A DNA stretch of 64,000 nt from Aurelia coerulea (GCA_039566865.1 CM076952.1:16202501-16266500), one strand, 5' to 3'; shown: positions 31,021 to 42,689, counted from the first letter of the stretch. Program-made: numbers and translations. Notes: generated by a model not told the origin, from the sequence alone.

Positions 31021-31980
31021 CCAGGGGCGTCGCTAGCCCTAACAAAGTAGGATGGAATGAGCGAGGAATTCAGTTCTGAAAAGTATTTAAACAGTTTTTT
31101 CTATGAATGAATGCCACCATAACAGAACTGGCGTAGAAATTATGAATGCACCTTATGGTATCCAATGTTGAATAAGAGGCTGTCCAACAAATTCCAAACG
31201 TCAAAAAACAAATGCATTCGTTTCTATCTGACTTTAAAAAACATAGCACATGTTGGGGCTACAGAATTCAAAGCTTTAAACTGGCTCTCCACAAAGCACA
31301 GAATAAATCAAAGTATCTGTGTAAATACAAAGAAATTTTTTAAAGGAACTGCTCCAGCTTATTCCTACGAAATATTCCATACAGTCGACCACAGTCGAAT
31401 AACACGAAGGTCTAAGCTTAAATTAAACGTCCCTTTTCGTAAAAGTACCGGAAAACAAATGTTTCTATCTCACCTAGGGCCAAAAATATCGAATAGCATA
31501 GCATCTGACTTGAAATCCACAGACAATATCAGCACGTTTAGGCACAAAATCAAAAAAACTCTTTCCAGAATGAATATACAGAGAGAGAATGATGACGTAT
31601 ATGTGTACTTCTGACACCCCATATGCTGTCTTACACTCATGATTCAGTCCTACTAAATTATATTTCATCAAAAACACTTTAAAGTTTATATTTTTATTTA
31701 TTTTTCTTTGTCTGTCTGTCTGTCAATTTTACATTCTCCGTTTAAGAAACCACCTCTGAGGGAACCATTATGGAAATAAGGTCAATTCGATCTTTTTTAA
31801 TGCTATCCCTGCCACTAAAATTAGGGGTGTTTTCATATGCATTTGTTCAATTTGTATCAAGATTGTAATTTGTCTATATTTAGCATATGAAACATTGTAA
31901 ATATCTAATTACTTGTGACAAATGTAAACATACATACATACATACATCCGCACATCCCCTATCCCCAGATGACGCCCTTG
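31021..31980. mobile_element. hAT-like MITE interrupted by a LINE
   Basis: The left end is CCAGGGGCGTCGC and the right end ATGACGCCCTTG. TATCACTG (31013-31020) and TTTCACTG (31981-31988) flank it, an 8-bp duplication with one mismatch. The LINE at about 31160-31947 lies inside, leaving about 135 bp of element on the left and 33 bp on the right. A related left end is at 28275. Confidence 0.65.
31160..31947 (+). pseudogene. LINE C-terminal half with (CATA)n tail
   Basis: The 149-codon frame 31165-31614 reads 'RLSNKFQTSKNKCIRFYLTL', 'EFKALNWLSTKHRI', 'YSYEIFHTVDHSRITRRSKL' and 'STGKQMFLSHLGPKISNSIA', the thumb-to-C-terminus part of a LINE protein, and ends in its own stop. A 330-bp 3' untranslated region ends in (CATA)n at 31929-31947. 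The copy is 5'-truncated, so no catalytic core. A third LINE lineage by tail type. Confidence 0.85.
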
Positions 31981-31988
31981 TTTCACTG

Positions 31989-32862
31989 CCAACCATACCT
32001 GGCTTTTATCCTTGATGTTTTCGTTGGTTTCTCTAGATTTTAACTGTGCTTTTGCCTTTTATCTATGGTAGAGCCATTGAGTTCAAGCAAGCACGAGAGG
32101 CCTATTTGATATTTTGTGGTTTACTGTAATTGGCTCAAGTTGGCTATATTGTAGAAACATGTTTAAAACCATGGTTGACCGTCTAATTCGCAATGAAAGC
32201 ATTGATGATAATAATAATAATAATGATAAATTGAAATTACAGCATTCGCAAAAGCGAAGGATAGTTGAAAATTTATACCTTGCTCAAGCAATTCGAAATT
32301 CCCATTCATCTCTGAGTACATTTGTTTTTCCAGGTACTTCTCCCCGTTACTCTTCGATTGATTTCCCATCTGATTCTGTTGCCTCCAAATGTCGGCGTTG
32401 TAGACTTGGCTTCCTTTTTATGAGTTAAAACACACATAGGCTTATGTGGTGCTCCAGTTCATTTGCAGACACAGTGACCTTTGTTATGTTGGAAACCACA
32501 ATCAACGCACTCTGACTTACGGGCAATTTGTTTTTCATGTTCTCAATCGCATGAACCTACGAAGCCAGCCAAACAAATCCCGGTGAAACAAAAACAAACG
32601 GACCTCGCTAACAAAATCAACAACAGAGTTGTACTATTTTGTTTGCAAGTTTGCTATATTATTCCCTGCGTGAAACATATGCTGTTTTTCAACAAAATCT
32701 CATTTGGTTAGAATCTCTGTCATATGGAGATTGAGCTAACAAGATTTTAAATGGGTCATTTACTTTTTTGTGCACTAATAAAACGTTTATGCTTTCCCTA
32801 ATTTGCTTAATTTGTTCATACGTTTACGTCGAAGTATGAGGTAATGTAATGGATGACTTATA
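31989..32862. other. No recognisable feature
   Basis: Contains a short (AAT)n run near 32208-32223. The 104-codon frame at 32114-32428 runs across it and has no motif. Confidence 0.45.
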
Positions 32863-33017
32863 CCACATTCACATTGGCACAGTTAAACCAGCTTTATCTA
32901 ACCAGGTTAACTTCTAACCAATAAAATGCTTTCGATGTGTGTGATTGACCAATGAGACGGGCCCATTCGATAACCTTGGTTAGATTAAACTGGCTTGGCT
33001 TACCAGTGTGAATAGGG
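32863..33017. mobile_element. Small MITE, 155 bp, TA-flanked
   Basis: CCACATTCACATTGG on the left and CCAGTGTGAATAGGG on the right, with TA outside each end (32861-32862 and 33018-33019). Inner arms pair: 'AACCAGCTTTATCTAACC' against 'GGTTAGATTAAACTGG'. It is homologous to 23771-23907. Confidence 0.85.
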
Positions 33018-33019
33018 TA

Positions 33020-34144
33020 TTGATATGTAACCTAAAACCGCGAAGGTACAAATTATTGGCTTCAAACTGCGTCAAACCAAAGAAAGCGATTGCTTAAATA
33101 CATTTTGATTTTAATTTCATTTCTGCATCTAGTTTGCATTGAATTTGAACGAACTCGGATCTGATCCAGCGCGCAGTACCCCAGCGTTGAACTGTCACAG
33201 ATTTTTAAGTAGTTCCATTTGTCATGCCATTACTTCGTTGACTAAGCACACAACATTTAATTCTTTTCAGCCAAGCTTTCACCTCAACTTTGAGGTCCCT
33301 GTTGCCTTTCAGACTGTTTTACAACTATTATCTTCTTACAAGTTTTTTTACATCTTGACTGAGTGGATGAAAAAGACGGCAAGTTCATGGATTTGAATAA
33401 AATCACTATGGTCAACGCAAACCTGCTGAGCAAAGGTTTACCGCAGGAAAACAAGGGGATCGGATGATCATTCTACTACCCTATGTCAACACAACCTTGA
33501 ATCCTCAGGAAATTAAGTACTAATGAATTTGACATCCCTGGAAATGCCGTGGTTTGCTAGTGCTACAAAGATATAAACCATAATTCCTTGATTAGAAGAA
33601 TTAAATGCAATTTTATCCAGTGCCCCACCTGTCAACATTTCTTGCGTAGTATCTTGTTCGCTTAGAAAATCTTCATTATGGAACACATGCTGTAATCTCA
33701 GTTCTGTTGTCTCTTACAACCCAGACAAGTTTTACTAATTTCGATACAGATTCATGAGATAATCAAAAAATCTTTCTGTCCTGTGACACCATGTTGTAGT
33801 GGGACATGAGGAACATGTTTCTCATTAGTGGTTCCTTGATAAGCGAAGCCACAAACGCGCCGGTTCCTTAGCAAAAGGAACTGCACCTAATTTGATTTTG
33901 ACTGAAATCTTCTTAACTTCAAAGCTATCAACCATCCTGCAGACAATCCTTGAGAATTCAAGTGGCGTCGTCGTCTACAGTCCTCATTTCGGCAAATAAT
34001 AATTTCGATTAATCTTTGGTTAAAGAAAAATTGTTCAATTTGTGAACCACTTTAACAGATTATGACAGTAAAGCGGAAATTTCAAAGCAAAAGGTCCAAA
34101 TCCCCGAAATGATGAAGCAACATTTGAGATACTCCCAAGGGCCT
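33020..34144. other. No recognisable feature
   Basis: The 85-codon frame at 33139-33396 (plus) begins 'MNLNELGSDPARSTPALNCH' and has no motif I recognise. Otherwise ordinary sequence. Confidence 0.45.
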
Positions 34145-34602
34145 GGTGTACAACCACTTACCACCGACCACACCGACCACATACCACCGACCACACTTAC
34201 CACCGTCCACTTACCACACTTACCACCGACCATGATAGCCACCAACCACCGACCACCGACCGAGAAAACCACTTACCACCGACCAATAAACCACTTACCA
34301 CCGACCAACAAACCACTTACCACCGACCAAAAAGGCCACCGACCACCGACCAAGAAAACCACTTACCACTTACCACTTACCACCGACCAAGAAAACCACT
34401 CACCACTTACCACCGACCAAGAAAACCACTTACCACTTACCACCGACCACCGACCAAGAAAACCACTTACCACTTACCACTTACCACCGACCAAGAAAAC
34501 CACTCACCACTTACCACCGACCAAGAAAACCACTTACCACTTACCACCGACCACCGACCAAGAAAACCACTTACCACCGACCACCGACCAAAATTTAGTT
34601 GA
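34145..34602 (-). repeat. Heptad array element (ACCACCG/ACCACTT), copy A
   Basis: The array is built from 7-mers ACCACCG and ACCACTT, with ACCAAGAAA spacers. It starts GGTGTACAACCACTTACC, a terminus also found (inverted) at 38020-38035 and 52655-52668. After the array all three copies have a T-rich flank with weakly similar wording. In the reverse complement this is GGTGGTC and GGTAAGT. It has no stop codons in several frames, so long frames on either strand are artefacts. It behaves like a dispersed element with a variable tandem core rather than a simple microsatellite. Confidence 0.9.
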
Positions 34603-34803
34603 TATCAATACTTTTTGTTTTAATTGATTTTCTGATTAAATAGATTTTCATTTTCTGAAGTGATGCGTTTGGAGTATATAGACTAGGAAGAGTTTATCTT
34701 CGTTTGACGTGAAGTAAATATGATTTTCTGTTCATCCGTTGGTTTACAATTGAAATTGGAGATTGATTATTAAAATCGGGGCAGAGATTTTGTGTTTTAT
34801 CTA

Positions 34804-35430
34804 CCGGGTGTCTCAAAAAAATACCCGCTTAAATTGGGTATAGTAACAAAACGATAAGATATCGGGACTTTCCGAAGACAAAGCTACATTTGTTTATCTT
34901 CAACTTGAATGCACATACCTTGCATTTTAGAATCGTCTACCAAAGCTCGCAAAGTCGAAATTTAGAGTACACCTAAAAACGGCCTAACCATATTTGAGAA
35001 ACGGCCTAGCCATATGATCAGATATCACCGGCAATGTGCAAAAGAATTTGAAATTGTGTTCAAATTTCGATTTTTAGGTTTTACTTTTGAAAAGAATTAT
35101 ACTTTGAGATGCTTCAATTGTTTATGATATTGTTTTTCTCTTGAGGAATCGATCCTTGCGTTGCATTCCATTGAACACGCTATTCTTATCAAAGAAAAAT
35201 AAAAGGGGTACATGCACGCTTATTTTGGAGATGTGGCACGAGTTTATCATTCATATCACATTTTTATTCTATTCGCTTAGTTAGAGTCGCTCGTGGTCAT
35301 GCGTCCATAATTTTTTTCAAAATAAAGACTGAAAAAATAAAGTTTGCAGGTGCTTTGTAAAATGCCCATGATATCAAATCATGGCTAGGCCCTTTTTCGA
35401 AACTTCACGCAGTCATACGGCCGGTTTTTT
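34804..35430. mobile_element. Mariner-like foldback, right terminus lost
   Basis: It starts CCGGGTGTCTCAAAAAAATA after TA (34802-34803). Inner arms pair: 'GAAACGGCCTAGCCATATGA' near 35000 against 'TCATGGCTAGGCCCTTTTTC' near 35380. The block AACGGCCTA.CCATAT is repeated in tandem on the left. No GGGACACCCGG is found on the right, so the right end has been truncated or mutated. Confidence 0.7.
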
Positions 35431-35524
35431 ATGTGTCTGTTTTGTGTCTCAATGCTTACATTTGATTTTTAAACATATGATTTGTATCACATTTTATCAT
35501 TGGCGGAAACCATAGAATGTTCAC

Positions 35525-35911
35525 TACACGTATTTTTATAAGAAACTGCTTATAAGAAACTCAACTCTCAGATCGCCAAAAAATTAAGAAACTCCAGTAC
35601 TGGGAGAATATAAGTTAAGAATCTATTTACTTTGATGAAGGAAATCCTTGACCTTTTTCACTTTACTTTCATTTGTTTCCAGTATCATATTACTCGTTAA
35701 GGTACTTCAGTAATGTCTAAAAATTGGAAAGGCTCAAACAATATTGTTTTGAAGTGTTCACGAGAGCACGGGTAGTGAACATGAAGATTGTTATGGTACC
35801 TCTAAGAAACTCGTAAGAAACTCTGAGTACTCAAAATTTGATAATTTTAAGAAACTTTCAGTGCTGGTCCAAATTCTTAGTTTCTTATGAAAGAAATACG
35901 TGTACATGTTC
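35525..35911. mobile_element. GTTTCTTA-motif MITE, copy 1
   Basis: The ends are TACACGTATTTTTATAAG and CATGAAAGAAATACGTGTA in style (left TACACGTATTT, right AAATACGTGTA). TAAGAAACT or its complement occurs at least eight times inside (for example near 35541, 35554, 35584, 35811, 35851 and 35880). Homologous and inverted to 54852-55216; partial copies are at 2925-3062 and 60742-61295. TA at both ends fits a Tc1/mariner-like duplication. Non-coding. Confidence 0.8.
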
Positions 35912-36154
35912 AGTTATGCGCGCTTTGTCAACGTTCGTTCACCGAGCCCATTTTAAGGATTTGCAGCTGCAATGCAACGTAAATGAACCAAACTTCATCC
36001 AGGAGTTCTGCATTTAGAAGGCTACATATAGCTCCAAGCAGCTCCCAGCGCAAAGCTTCCTGCGCCTATGCCTGTGTCAGAACACACAAATCTGTGCCAT
36101 TTTATTCCCATTCCTTTATCGGAAAGTCTATACGTCCCGGTTTGGGTAAGATTA

Positions 36155-36185
<31 letters not shown>

Positions 36186-36598
36186 ATTGTTGTTATTGTT
36201 GCTGTTGTGATGCGATAACTGGGACTATCATAGAGTCTATTAAAACGGAGTAATGATGGTGCGGTAGATAAAAGCAAGTTCTTAGAGGAACAGTGAAAAA
36301 TAACAAAAAATTGTATGAAGATCACCCAAATTTAGATGCAGGTATTACTATATGACTTCCCGTGAGGTACGTAGTTAATGCAACAGATGTGGATTAAGTG
36401 AATTGAAAGGGGGAAACAGATTGGTTTATTATTTCATTACAGGATCAGAGCCTTGCCACAAACCACCACCGGAAAAAGATCATTGAAGACGGGAGAAACC
36501 AAAATGCAGATTATGCGTTATTTTTATTAGACTGGTAGGCAGTTTCTTAAATTTTTGGGCCATTAGTTTCGGAGTTAATTTGAAACTATAATTCAGCT
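35912..36598. other. Mostly featureless; (GTT)n at 36155-36207
   Basis: A GTT microsatellite of about 17 units with a few interruptions, followed by GATAACTGGGACTAT, which recurs near 42561 next to another GTT-rich stretch, so both are probably relics of one dispersed element. Confidence 0.5.
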
Positions 36599-37497
36599 TT
36601 AACCCTATTCTTCATGGGGGGGGGGCAAAAAAAGGCCCCCCCAACCATACTTCCTGTAATTACTCTTAAACTAAGCATGATAAAACACTGGAACTTGGGT
36701 GACTTTTAATCAAATTTAATATTGCATCAAAATAACAATAATTCATTGTTTTATAATTGGTCGCGTGACTATGACATGCCCATATTTGGCAACAGGTCTC
36801 TCAGAAAATCAGTAAAACATGCATAACTTTTCTCTTACACATCTGATTTCAATGCAATTGGTACCAATCAGTTTTTTTTGAAGTCTACTTTCATTTGATA
36901 TATAACTTTTTGTGTTTTGCGGACATCAGCAAAATTTAAGATATATGACGTCATACTTGTATATGACGTCATGTTTATGATAAACATATGAAATAATTAG
37001 TGTATTAGGATCAAAATTGACTAATAAAGAATTCAAGATCAATTTCATATGGTTGTATTACTAAAAACGTATTTAAAATGCCAATAAAGCATCAACTAAT
37101 TTATTTAGGTATCAACAATGACTTTGATTGACAGCTGTGATAACGATAGAATTCAAAAAATAGAATTTTTGACAGTTTTCATTAAGAACACTCAATATGT
37201 ATCATATTTATAACTTTAAAGTTATTTATTGACTATATTTGGTGGAAAATAATACGTTTTTAGAAGGAGAGCCAAAATCAGCAAATTTCCATTGTTTTTG
37301 CGTTGCCTAGCAACGGATCATGTGACCAATTAGCATATGATGCTATTTTTAGAATCGTAATAGCTTGGTAATCATGTGTACCAAGTTGCGTTGCCATAGG
37401 CACTACGGTTGCTTACAAAATCTGGGGGGGGGGCCTTTTTAGCCCCCCCCCCATGAGAATGTGGTGCTTGATTTACCCATATGTAGAATAGGGTTAA
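36599..37497. mobile_element. TTAA-flanked G-run element with two TGACGTCA sites
   Basis: It is bounded by TTAA (36599-36602 and 37494-37497), with CCCTATTCTTCATGGGGG on the left and a C run, CCATGAGAATG, ... GAATAGGG on the right. A G-run/C-run hairpin sits near each terminus (GGGGGGGGGCAAAAAAAGGC on the left, GCCTTTTTAGCC followed by C on the right). The perfect 8-mer TGACGTCA, the vertebrate CRE consensus, occurs at 36946-36953 and 36964-36971. The right third is homologous to 40240-40477. Non-coding. Confidence 0.8.
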
Positions 37498-37629
37498 CAA
37501 AAAATGTCAAAACAAAAATTTTGCTTTTTAAATTCAGCTTTCGAAAAATTGAGCCTACTATTTCTTATAAGCGGTTTCTTATGCAACTGGAAAATTTTTC
37601 AAAAAAAGGTCACAATGTCCACAAGATAA

Positions 37630-38035
37630 TCGGTTGTTTGCTGGTCGGTGGTAAGTGGTTTCCTTGGTCGGTGGTCGGTGGTCGGTGGTAAGTGGTTTTC
37701 TTGGTCGGTGGTAAGTGGTAAGTGGATTTCTTGGTCGGTGGTAAGTGGTAAGTGGTTTTCTTGGTCGGTGGTAAGTGGTAAGTGGTTTTCTTGGTCGGTG
37801 GTAAGTGGTAAGTGGATTGTTGGTCGGTGGTCGGTGATAAGTATGGTCGGTGGTAAGTGGTTTGTTGGTCGGTGGTCCGTGGTTTTCGTGGTCGGTGGTC
37901 GGTTGTGTTGGTCGGTGGTCGGTGGTCGGTGGTGCTGGTCGGTGGTCGGTGGTCGGTCTTGTCGGTGGTCGGTGCGGTCGGTGGTATGTGGTCGGTGCAC
38001 TGGTCGGTGTGGTCGGTGGTAAGTGGTTGTACACC
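37630..38035 (+). repeat. Heptad array element (GGTGGTC/GGTAAGT), copy B
   Basis: The copy is in the opposite orientation to copy A. Its left part has four near-identical 30-bp higher-order units beginning TTGGTCGGTGGTAAGTGGTA. The right part is mostly GGTGGTC heptads and ends GGTTGTACACCACGCC. The array borders are sharp. Open frames of 120-176 codons on both strands result from the stop-free repeats. Confidence 0.92.
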
Positions 38036-38482
38036 ACGCCACTCCCAAGGGGATACTCGAGGATAGATTTCATAGCATAGGCTAAAAATCTTCCAACAAG
38101 TTTGTGCATCTGGTTGTTGCAGCTTCCTTTTGATTTAACGACTTGAATGGAATTTCAGGTATTTTGCTATGATTGTGCTTTGGGAATTTTCAATGTCTTG
38201 ATTATTTTCGAATCTACGGCGCCTTTAGTATTTCAACCAATTGTTAAGCTATGACGTCATTAAATTGACAACTTGCAAATCTGAGAAATGACAGATTTCT
38301 GCTTACTGCCACCTTTTTAACCTAAATAAACTCTCTTCTTCTTGACGATTGTACCATGGTTCCTCTATTAATTTAGAATTAGAATCATTGTGATTTCTTC
38401 GCAATTGTTTATCAATTCTTCCAATATAAGAAAAAACGCTGTGATTCTGAAAAGAATTAAGAGATCAACAATCCCCAAAGTT
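38036..38482. other. No recognisable feature
   Basis: Ordinary AT-rich spacer; a further TGACGTCA lies at 38252-38259 outside any element I can delimit. Confidence 0.45.
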
Positions 38483-39073
38483 CCAGGTGAGTCAAAAAGA
38501 GGAAACCCTGTTTGCAAGACCACAGAACCCTCGATATCAAGACAATAATGTTGGTAAATATGTTATTCTATAGTGAACATGTTCAAATATATTCTAAATT
38601 TTACCTGCCTGAAATCTGCCACTTCGTTCTGAAATTATAAGAGATATTCTGGAGGAAACCCCTCCAAGAAACTTCCAAAAACTGCATAACATCACGACCA
38701 AATTTCTCGTATATCTATGCCTCATAGCAATGACTTGCACATGGGGGGAAAAGATCATTCCGGACAATTTCATCTTCCCAAGAGGATAAAACATGTCAGA
38801 ATGTGTTGAACTCATTGAGATAAGGCAGAAAGCTCGGGAAGCGTTGGTCGTTGTTTTGAGCCTGTTTTGAAGATTTCTCGAAATGGCTTTCTGAAGAAAA
38901 TCCCTCATAACTTCAGAATGGAGTGGCCGATCTCAGTCAGGTAAATATTGAGGACAATTTGAGCATGTCTGCTGCCCGTCTGCTGTTAAACGTTATGTTT
39001 CCCAGTATCATCATCTTGCTATTCAGAGAATGGTAATTTTTCAGACAGGGATTCGTTTTGTCGACTCACCCAG
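38483..39073. mobile_element. Foldback MITE with GGTGAGTCAAAA terminus
   Basis: The left end is CCAGGTGAGTCAAAAAGAGG and the right end TTTTGTCGACTCACCCAG. Arms continue inside: 'GACCACAGAACC', 'GAAATTATAAGAGATATTCT' and 'CCTGCCTGAAATCTGCCACT' return inverted, interrupted by small indels. A TA follows the right end and TT precedes the left. The 104-codon minus-strand frame inside is incidental. A truncated relative is at 40041. Confidence 0.8.
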
Positions 39074-39075
39074 TA

Positions 39076-40038
39076 GAATTATAGCAATGTACCGGAAACT
39101 CCTTTCAAGCCATTGAATAAAATGGAAGATGCAACCACTTTTTGTACAATTCTCATTAAATATTTGACGTCTTTGCTAGGTGTTACACCTCTTCGTTTAT
39201 TTCATCAAATCAATATAAGAGTTCAAACGCACAACATTTGGCTTCATTCTTTCACCACATATATTTCAGACATATTTCAGAATATAACTTAACAATTAAT
39301 TCAAGAACCAATTCACGGTAGCATATCATAAATTGAAAGATAAAAGCTTATCTAAACGTTTCGATTTTCATCTTCCTCGGTAACTGTTCTTACAGCGTCT
39401 ACCTAAAACCTAAGTGACAACAGATAACAAGAGAATAAACGTACCAGGCAAAGTCTTCCGAAGCTGTGCTGTCAGAGTCAATTCTGTGTATTGCTTAAAC
39501 ATCGTCTAGGGCACCGCCTCGCAGCTATAAGGCTTTGATAAAGAATTATTTAAGTTAGCAGCAGCATTTTGATAAAAAATCCGCTTACATGAATATCGCA
39601 GGATGTAACTGAACTGCGAGAAGGTGTTTAAAAATGATCCTCTGAATACTTTAAAGTTGCTTTGCCTCATACATTTGGTTTTGCCAAATTGCCGGATAAT
39701 GATATTTTTCTTTCATCATACATCATTTGATGCTTTAGAAGGAATAGGAAGAAGAGCTACCTAGAAAAACTTATTTCCTATTTGAAAAATCGCAAAACGA
39801 AAGCTATCAAGCCAACTTGTAAATCTCTATTCCATAGTCTCCCGGAAGTTACAGCTTGATTTTCGAGATTGTCTCATAATTTTAGATGAATTATTTCCCT
39901 CTGAAATGAGGATTAACCAAAAGTCCCATTTCCAAATTTTCGAAAAAAGCTGCTAAAAATGGGTCGTTACTGACATTTAAATTTTGAATATCTATACTCA
40001 TCATTGATGAGAGATCATAATCACAATTCCTTACTTTT
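39076..40038. other. No recognisable feature
   Basis: About 960 bp of AT-rich sequence with no element ends, arrays or credible frames. Confidence 0.5.
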
Positions 40039-40040
40039 TA

Positions 40041-40237
40041 CCGGGTGAGTCAAAATAAAGAATCTCCGTTCGAAAGGCCACTGCTCCCTGAATGTCAAAG
40101 CAGTAATATTCAGAACCGTCTTGCTTTGTTGCCAATATGTTCAATTAGGTTCAGTAATTTACCCAGCTTTTAATCAGCCATTCCTTCCCTTGGATATGAA
40201 AGATTTTCTGAGGAAAACCCTTTCCAAAAAAATATAA
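40041..40237. mobile_element. Truncated GGTGAGTC foldback, left end only
   Basis: It begins CCGGGTGAGTCAAAATAAAG after TA (40039-40040). It shares 'GGTTTTCCTC' type and 'CAAAGCAGTAATATTCAG' type arm sequence with 38483-39073, then stops where a TTAA-type element begins. Confidence 0.6.
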
Positions 40238-40477
40238 TGTTGTTAGGAGAAGAGCAAAAGTCAGCAGATTCCCATTGCTTTTACGTTGCCTGGAAAGAGA
40301 TCATGCGACTTATTAGCATGTGACTCTATTTTTAGAATCATAATTGCTTGGTAATCATATGTACAAATTTGCGTTGCCCATAAGCATTACAGTTGCTTAG
40401 ATAATCTAAGGGGGGCTGTTTTTTCTACCCCCCTATGAGGAAGTGGTACTTGATTTACCCATGTAGAATAGGGTTGT
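40238..40477. mobile_element. Right third of a TTAA-flanked G-run element
   Basis: The block from GGAGAAGAGCAAAAGTCAGC through 'TTAGAATCATAATTGCTTGG' to TTTACCCATGTAGAATAGGG matches 37260-37493 closely. The expected TTAA at the right has become TTGT. The left part is missing. Confidence 0.75.
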
Positions 40478-40965
40478 ACATAGATACCTTTTAGTTGACA
40501 TTGGTGCTTTGAACCAATATGGTATTGGATCTCCAAACCATCGCTTGGGCGGACAGGGCTCGATATTGGATCTCCAAACCATGGCTTGGTCCTTTTGACC
40601 TGAAAAAATGTTTCAAGCACCTTGAAATTTAAAACTAAAATTAAAAAGCTATTAAAAAATTGCACAATAGGTGACTCCTAGCTAACAAATATAATAAGAT
40701 GCAATGTTGTTCAAATTTTTTTATGGCTATGGTTGATTTATTTGTTGTGCTTCAAGGATTGATTTAGACCAAACCGCCAAATGTCTGGGACGCAAATTTG
40801 AGTTTCAATATTGATATTTCTGCCCTCAAAGCATCAGTACCAACAAGCGAGGTATTCATGTTCAAATTAACTATCGAGGAACATTTGGAAAGAGATTAGC
40901 CACTGATTAAAGGTAAATTCACATTGCTAGATAAAAAAATCTGTATACTTTGTTGGGACACCCGG
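40478..40965. mobile_element. Mariner-like foldback, left end missing
   Basis: The right end TTTGTTGGGACACCCGG is followed by TA (40966-40967). The right arm, including 'GTACCAACAAGCGAGGTATT' and 'CTATCGAGGAACATT', matches the right arm of 12121-12706. The left terminus has been lost at the junction with the preceding element. Confidence 0.8.
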
Positions 40966-40967
40966 TA

Positions 40968-42689
40968 TATAGGTCCTTAATTTCATAATACAATTTGTGG
41001 ATAACATTGAACGTCATTCGCGTTATTTTTGCGAGAATATTCATTTTCACAATTCCCTTTGCCTCTGTAAGACCTTTGGTTATCTGGCTTTAAAAAAACT
41101 CAGACGGATATGATAATAGACTGAGTCTAAAGAACATCCGTTTTCAGTTCTAGCAAGCCTATTGCGCTTTTCTAGACTCAGGGCTAATACAAGGGCTAAA
41201 GTCAACAATCGTACAGCTTTTACTTTTATTCCCATATGTCGGGTTCTTTGATGTTTGTTTACGCAACAAGAAGGAATAAATAGTTTATTTTTGAATCATA
41301 TTGAAAGATGTTTATGATAGTGATACTGTAGCATGTAAAATATTCTGTATGGCCTGAAACAAAACAACAAAGATTCTTAATCTGAGTTAAGGTGATTTGT
41401 GTGTTGCTTTGCTATGCGGCGCGAAGTGAAAAAGTTCAATTGATCCAAAATGTTCGCATTGGCGATGCGTCGCCGTTTTGCTGTCAGGAAAGCTTTAATA
41501 ATGACGCTTCAGCTGCAAATTCAGCGAAACCGTTTCCACCACATCTTCATGTGACTGACATAAGCCTACATAGCTTTTAAATCATAATTTTCATCCATAT
41601 AAACGTTCCCGAGCTAATAAATCACTAAATTTAGCTGAGTAAACATCTTTTCTCGAGAAGATGTATCCCCTGCCCCGGGCTCTCTATTGCATCACTGCGT
41701 CCGTGCGGTAGATAGCTTGTGCCGGATTGCTGCTTTGTTTAAGTGGATCAAATCATATGGTTCGCGCCATTGATGAACCCGGTCATCCCATGTCAACGAC
41801 CAGAGACTGTAGCCCAGAGGAATGTCACCCAACCCTATGACAAATCTAAGCTATTTTTTAATTCACATAGCTGTACACCACACGATCGAAATTTCCATCA
41901 TATCAGCTTTTGACGTTCACGGGCAAAATCAAAACTAGTTTCTTTTATATGCTGCTGCGTAGGCTTCCCGGGAGTCTACCGAATAAATGAATATTAAAAA
42001 ACTCATGATATTTTAATCAGCTCTAATTCAAATGAAAAACACAGGGGGCAAATAAATATCCATCACAATCCCATTATATTCAATTCCACTGCCTTAAACT
42101 GTTTGCAATAGTAAAGGTAAGATACCTATTTGGATGGAAAGTTCATTAGCCTCGAAATGAATGAAGGGTAGTCGAGGGATTAGAATCAGCAGCAAATCTA
42201 ATCGCAATGATGGATAATCCTTTCTCGTTGGTGCAGTGTAGTTACACTGAAATTCGTTTACAGCTTAATTCCAAGATCCAATTACAGCTAAGTAAATCGC
42301 TACCCATTGCTTGTTACTTGAATGACATTAATGTTCTGTGTCTATTAAGCCTAATTTTGTGCCGCGGTGTTTGTCTGAAGTTACCATTTGAGACTTACGT
42401 TGAGACATGATTTCCAGCCAAGGTTGAGTCTAAGTTGATGATACAGCTGATGTCTGATTGCACTGACCATAGTTAATGCACTGACTAAATTGCCATAGTT
42501 ATCGCTATTGAATTAAAAATTGTGAAAGTTGTTGCTGTTATTGTTGTTTTTATTTCTATTGTGATAACTGGGATTATGCAGAGAGTCTATGTCTGCACGA
42601 TTATGAATAAATCCCTCCATGTCTTCTCAAAATGTAATGTAAGGCGGTGAAAAAGTTGGTGGTATCGTCCTAAGAAACGAAATCTATGG
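40968..42689. other. No recognisable feature
   Basis: About 1.7 kb. The 62- and 67-codon frames here have no motif. The GTT-rich stretch and GATAACTGGGATTAT near 42530-42570 echo 36155-36230. Confidence 0.45.

Noticed and set aside
34145..34602. Interstitial telomere
   Set aside because: The animal telomere unit is TTAGGG. The heptads here are GGTGGTC and GGTAAGT and the arrays have transposon-like borders.
34109..34627. Proline/threonine/histidine-rich 172-aa protein, and similar 120-176-aa proteins at 37579-38109
   Set aside because: They translate heptad arrays that lack stop codons in several frames on both strands.
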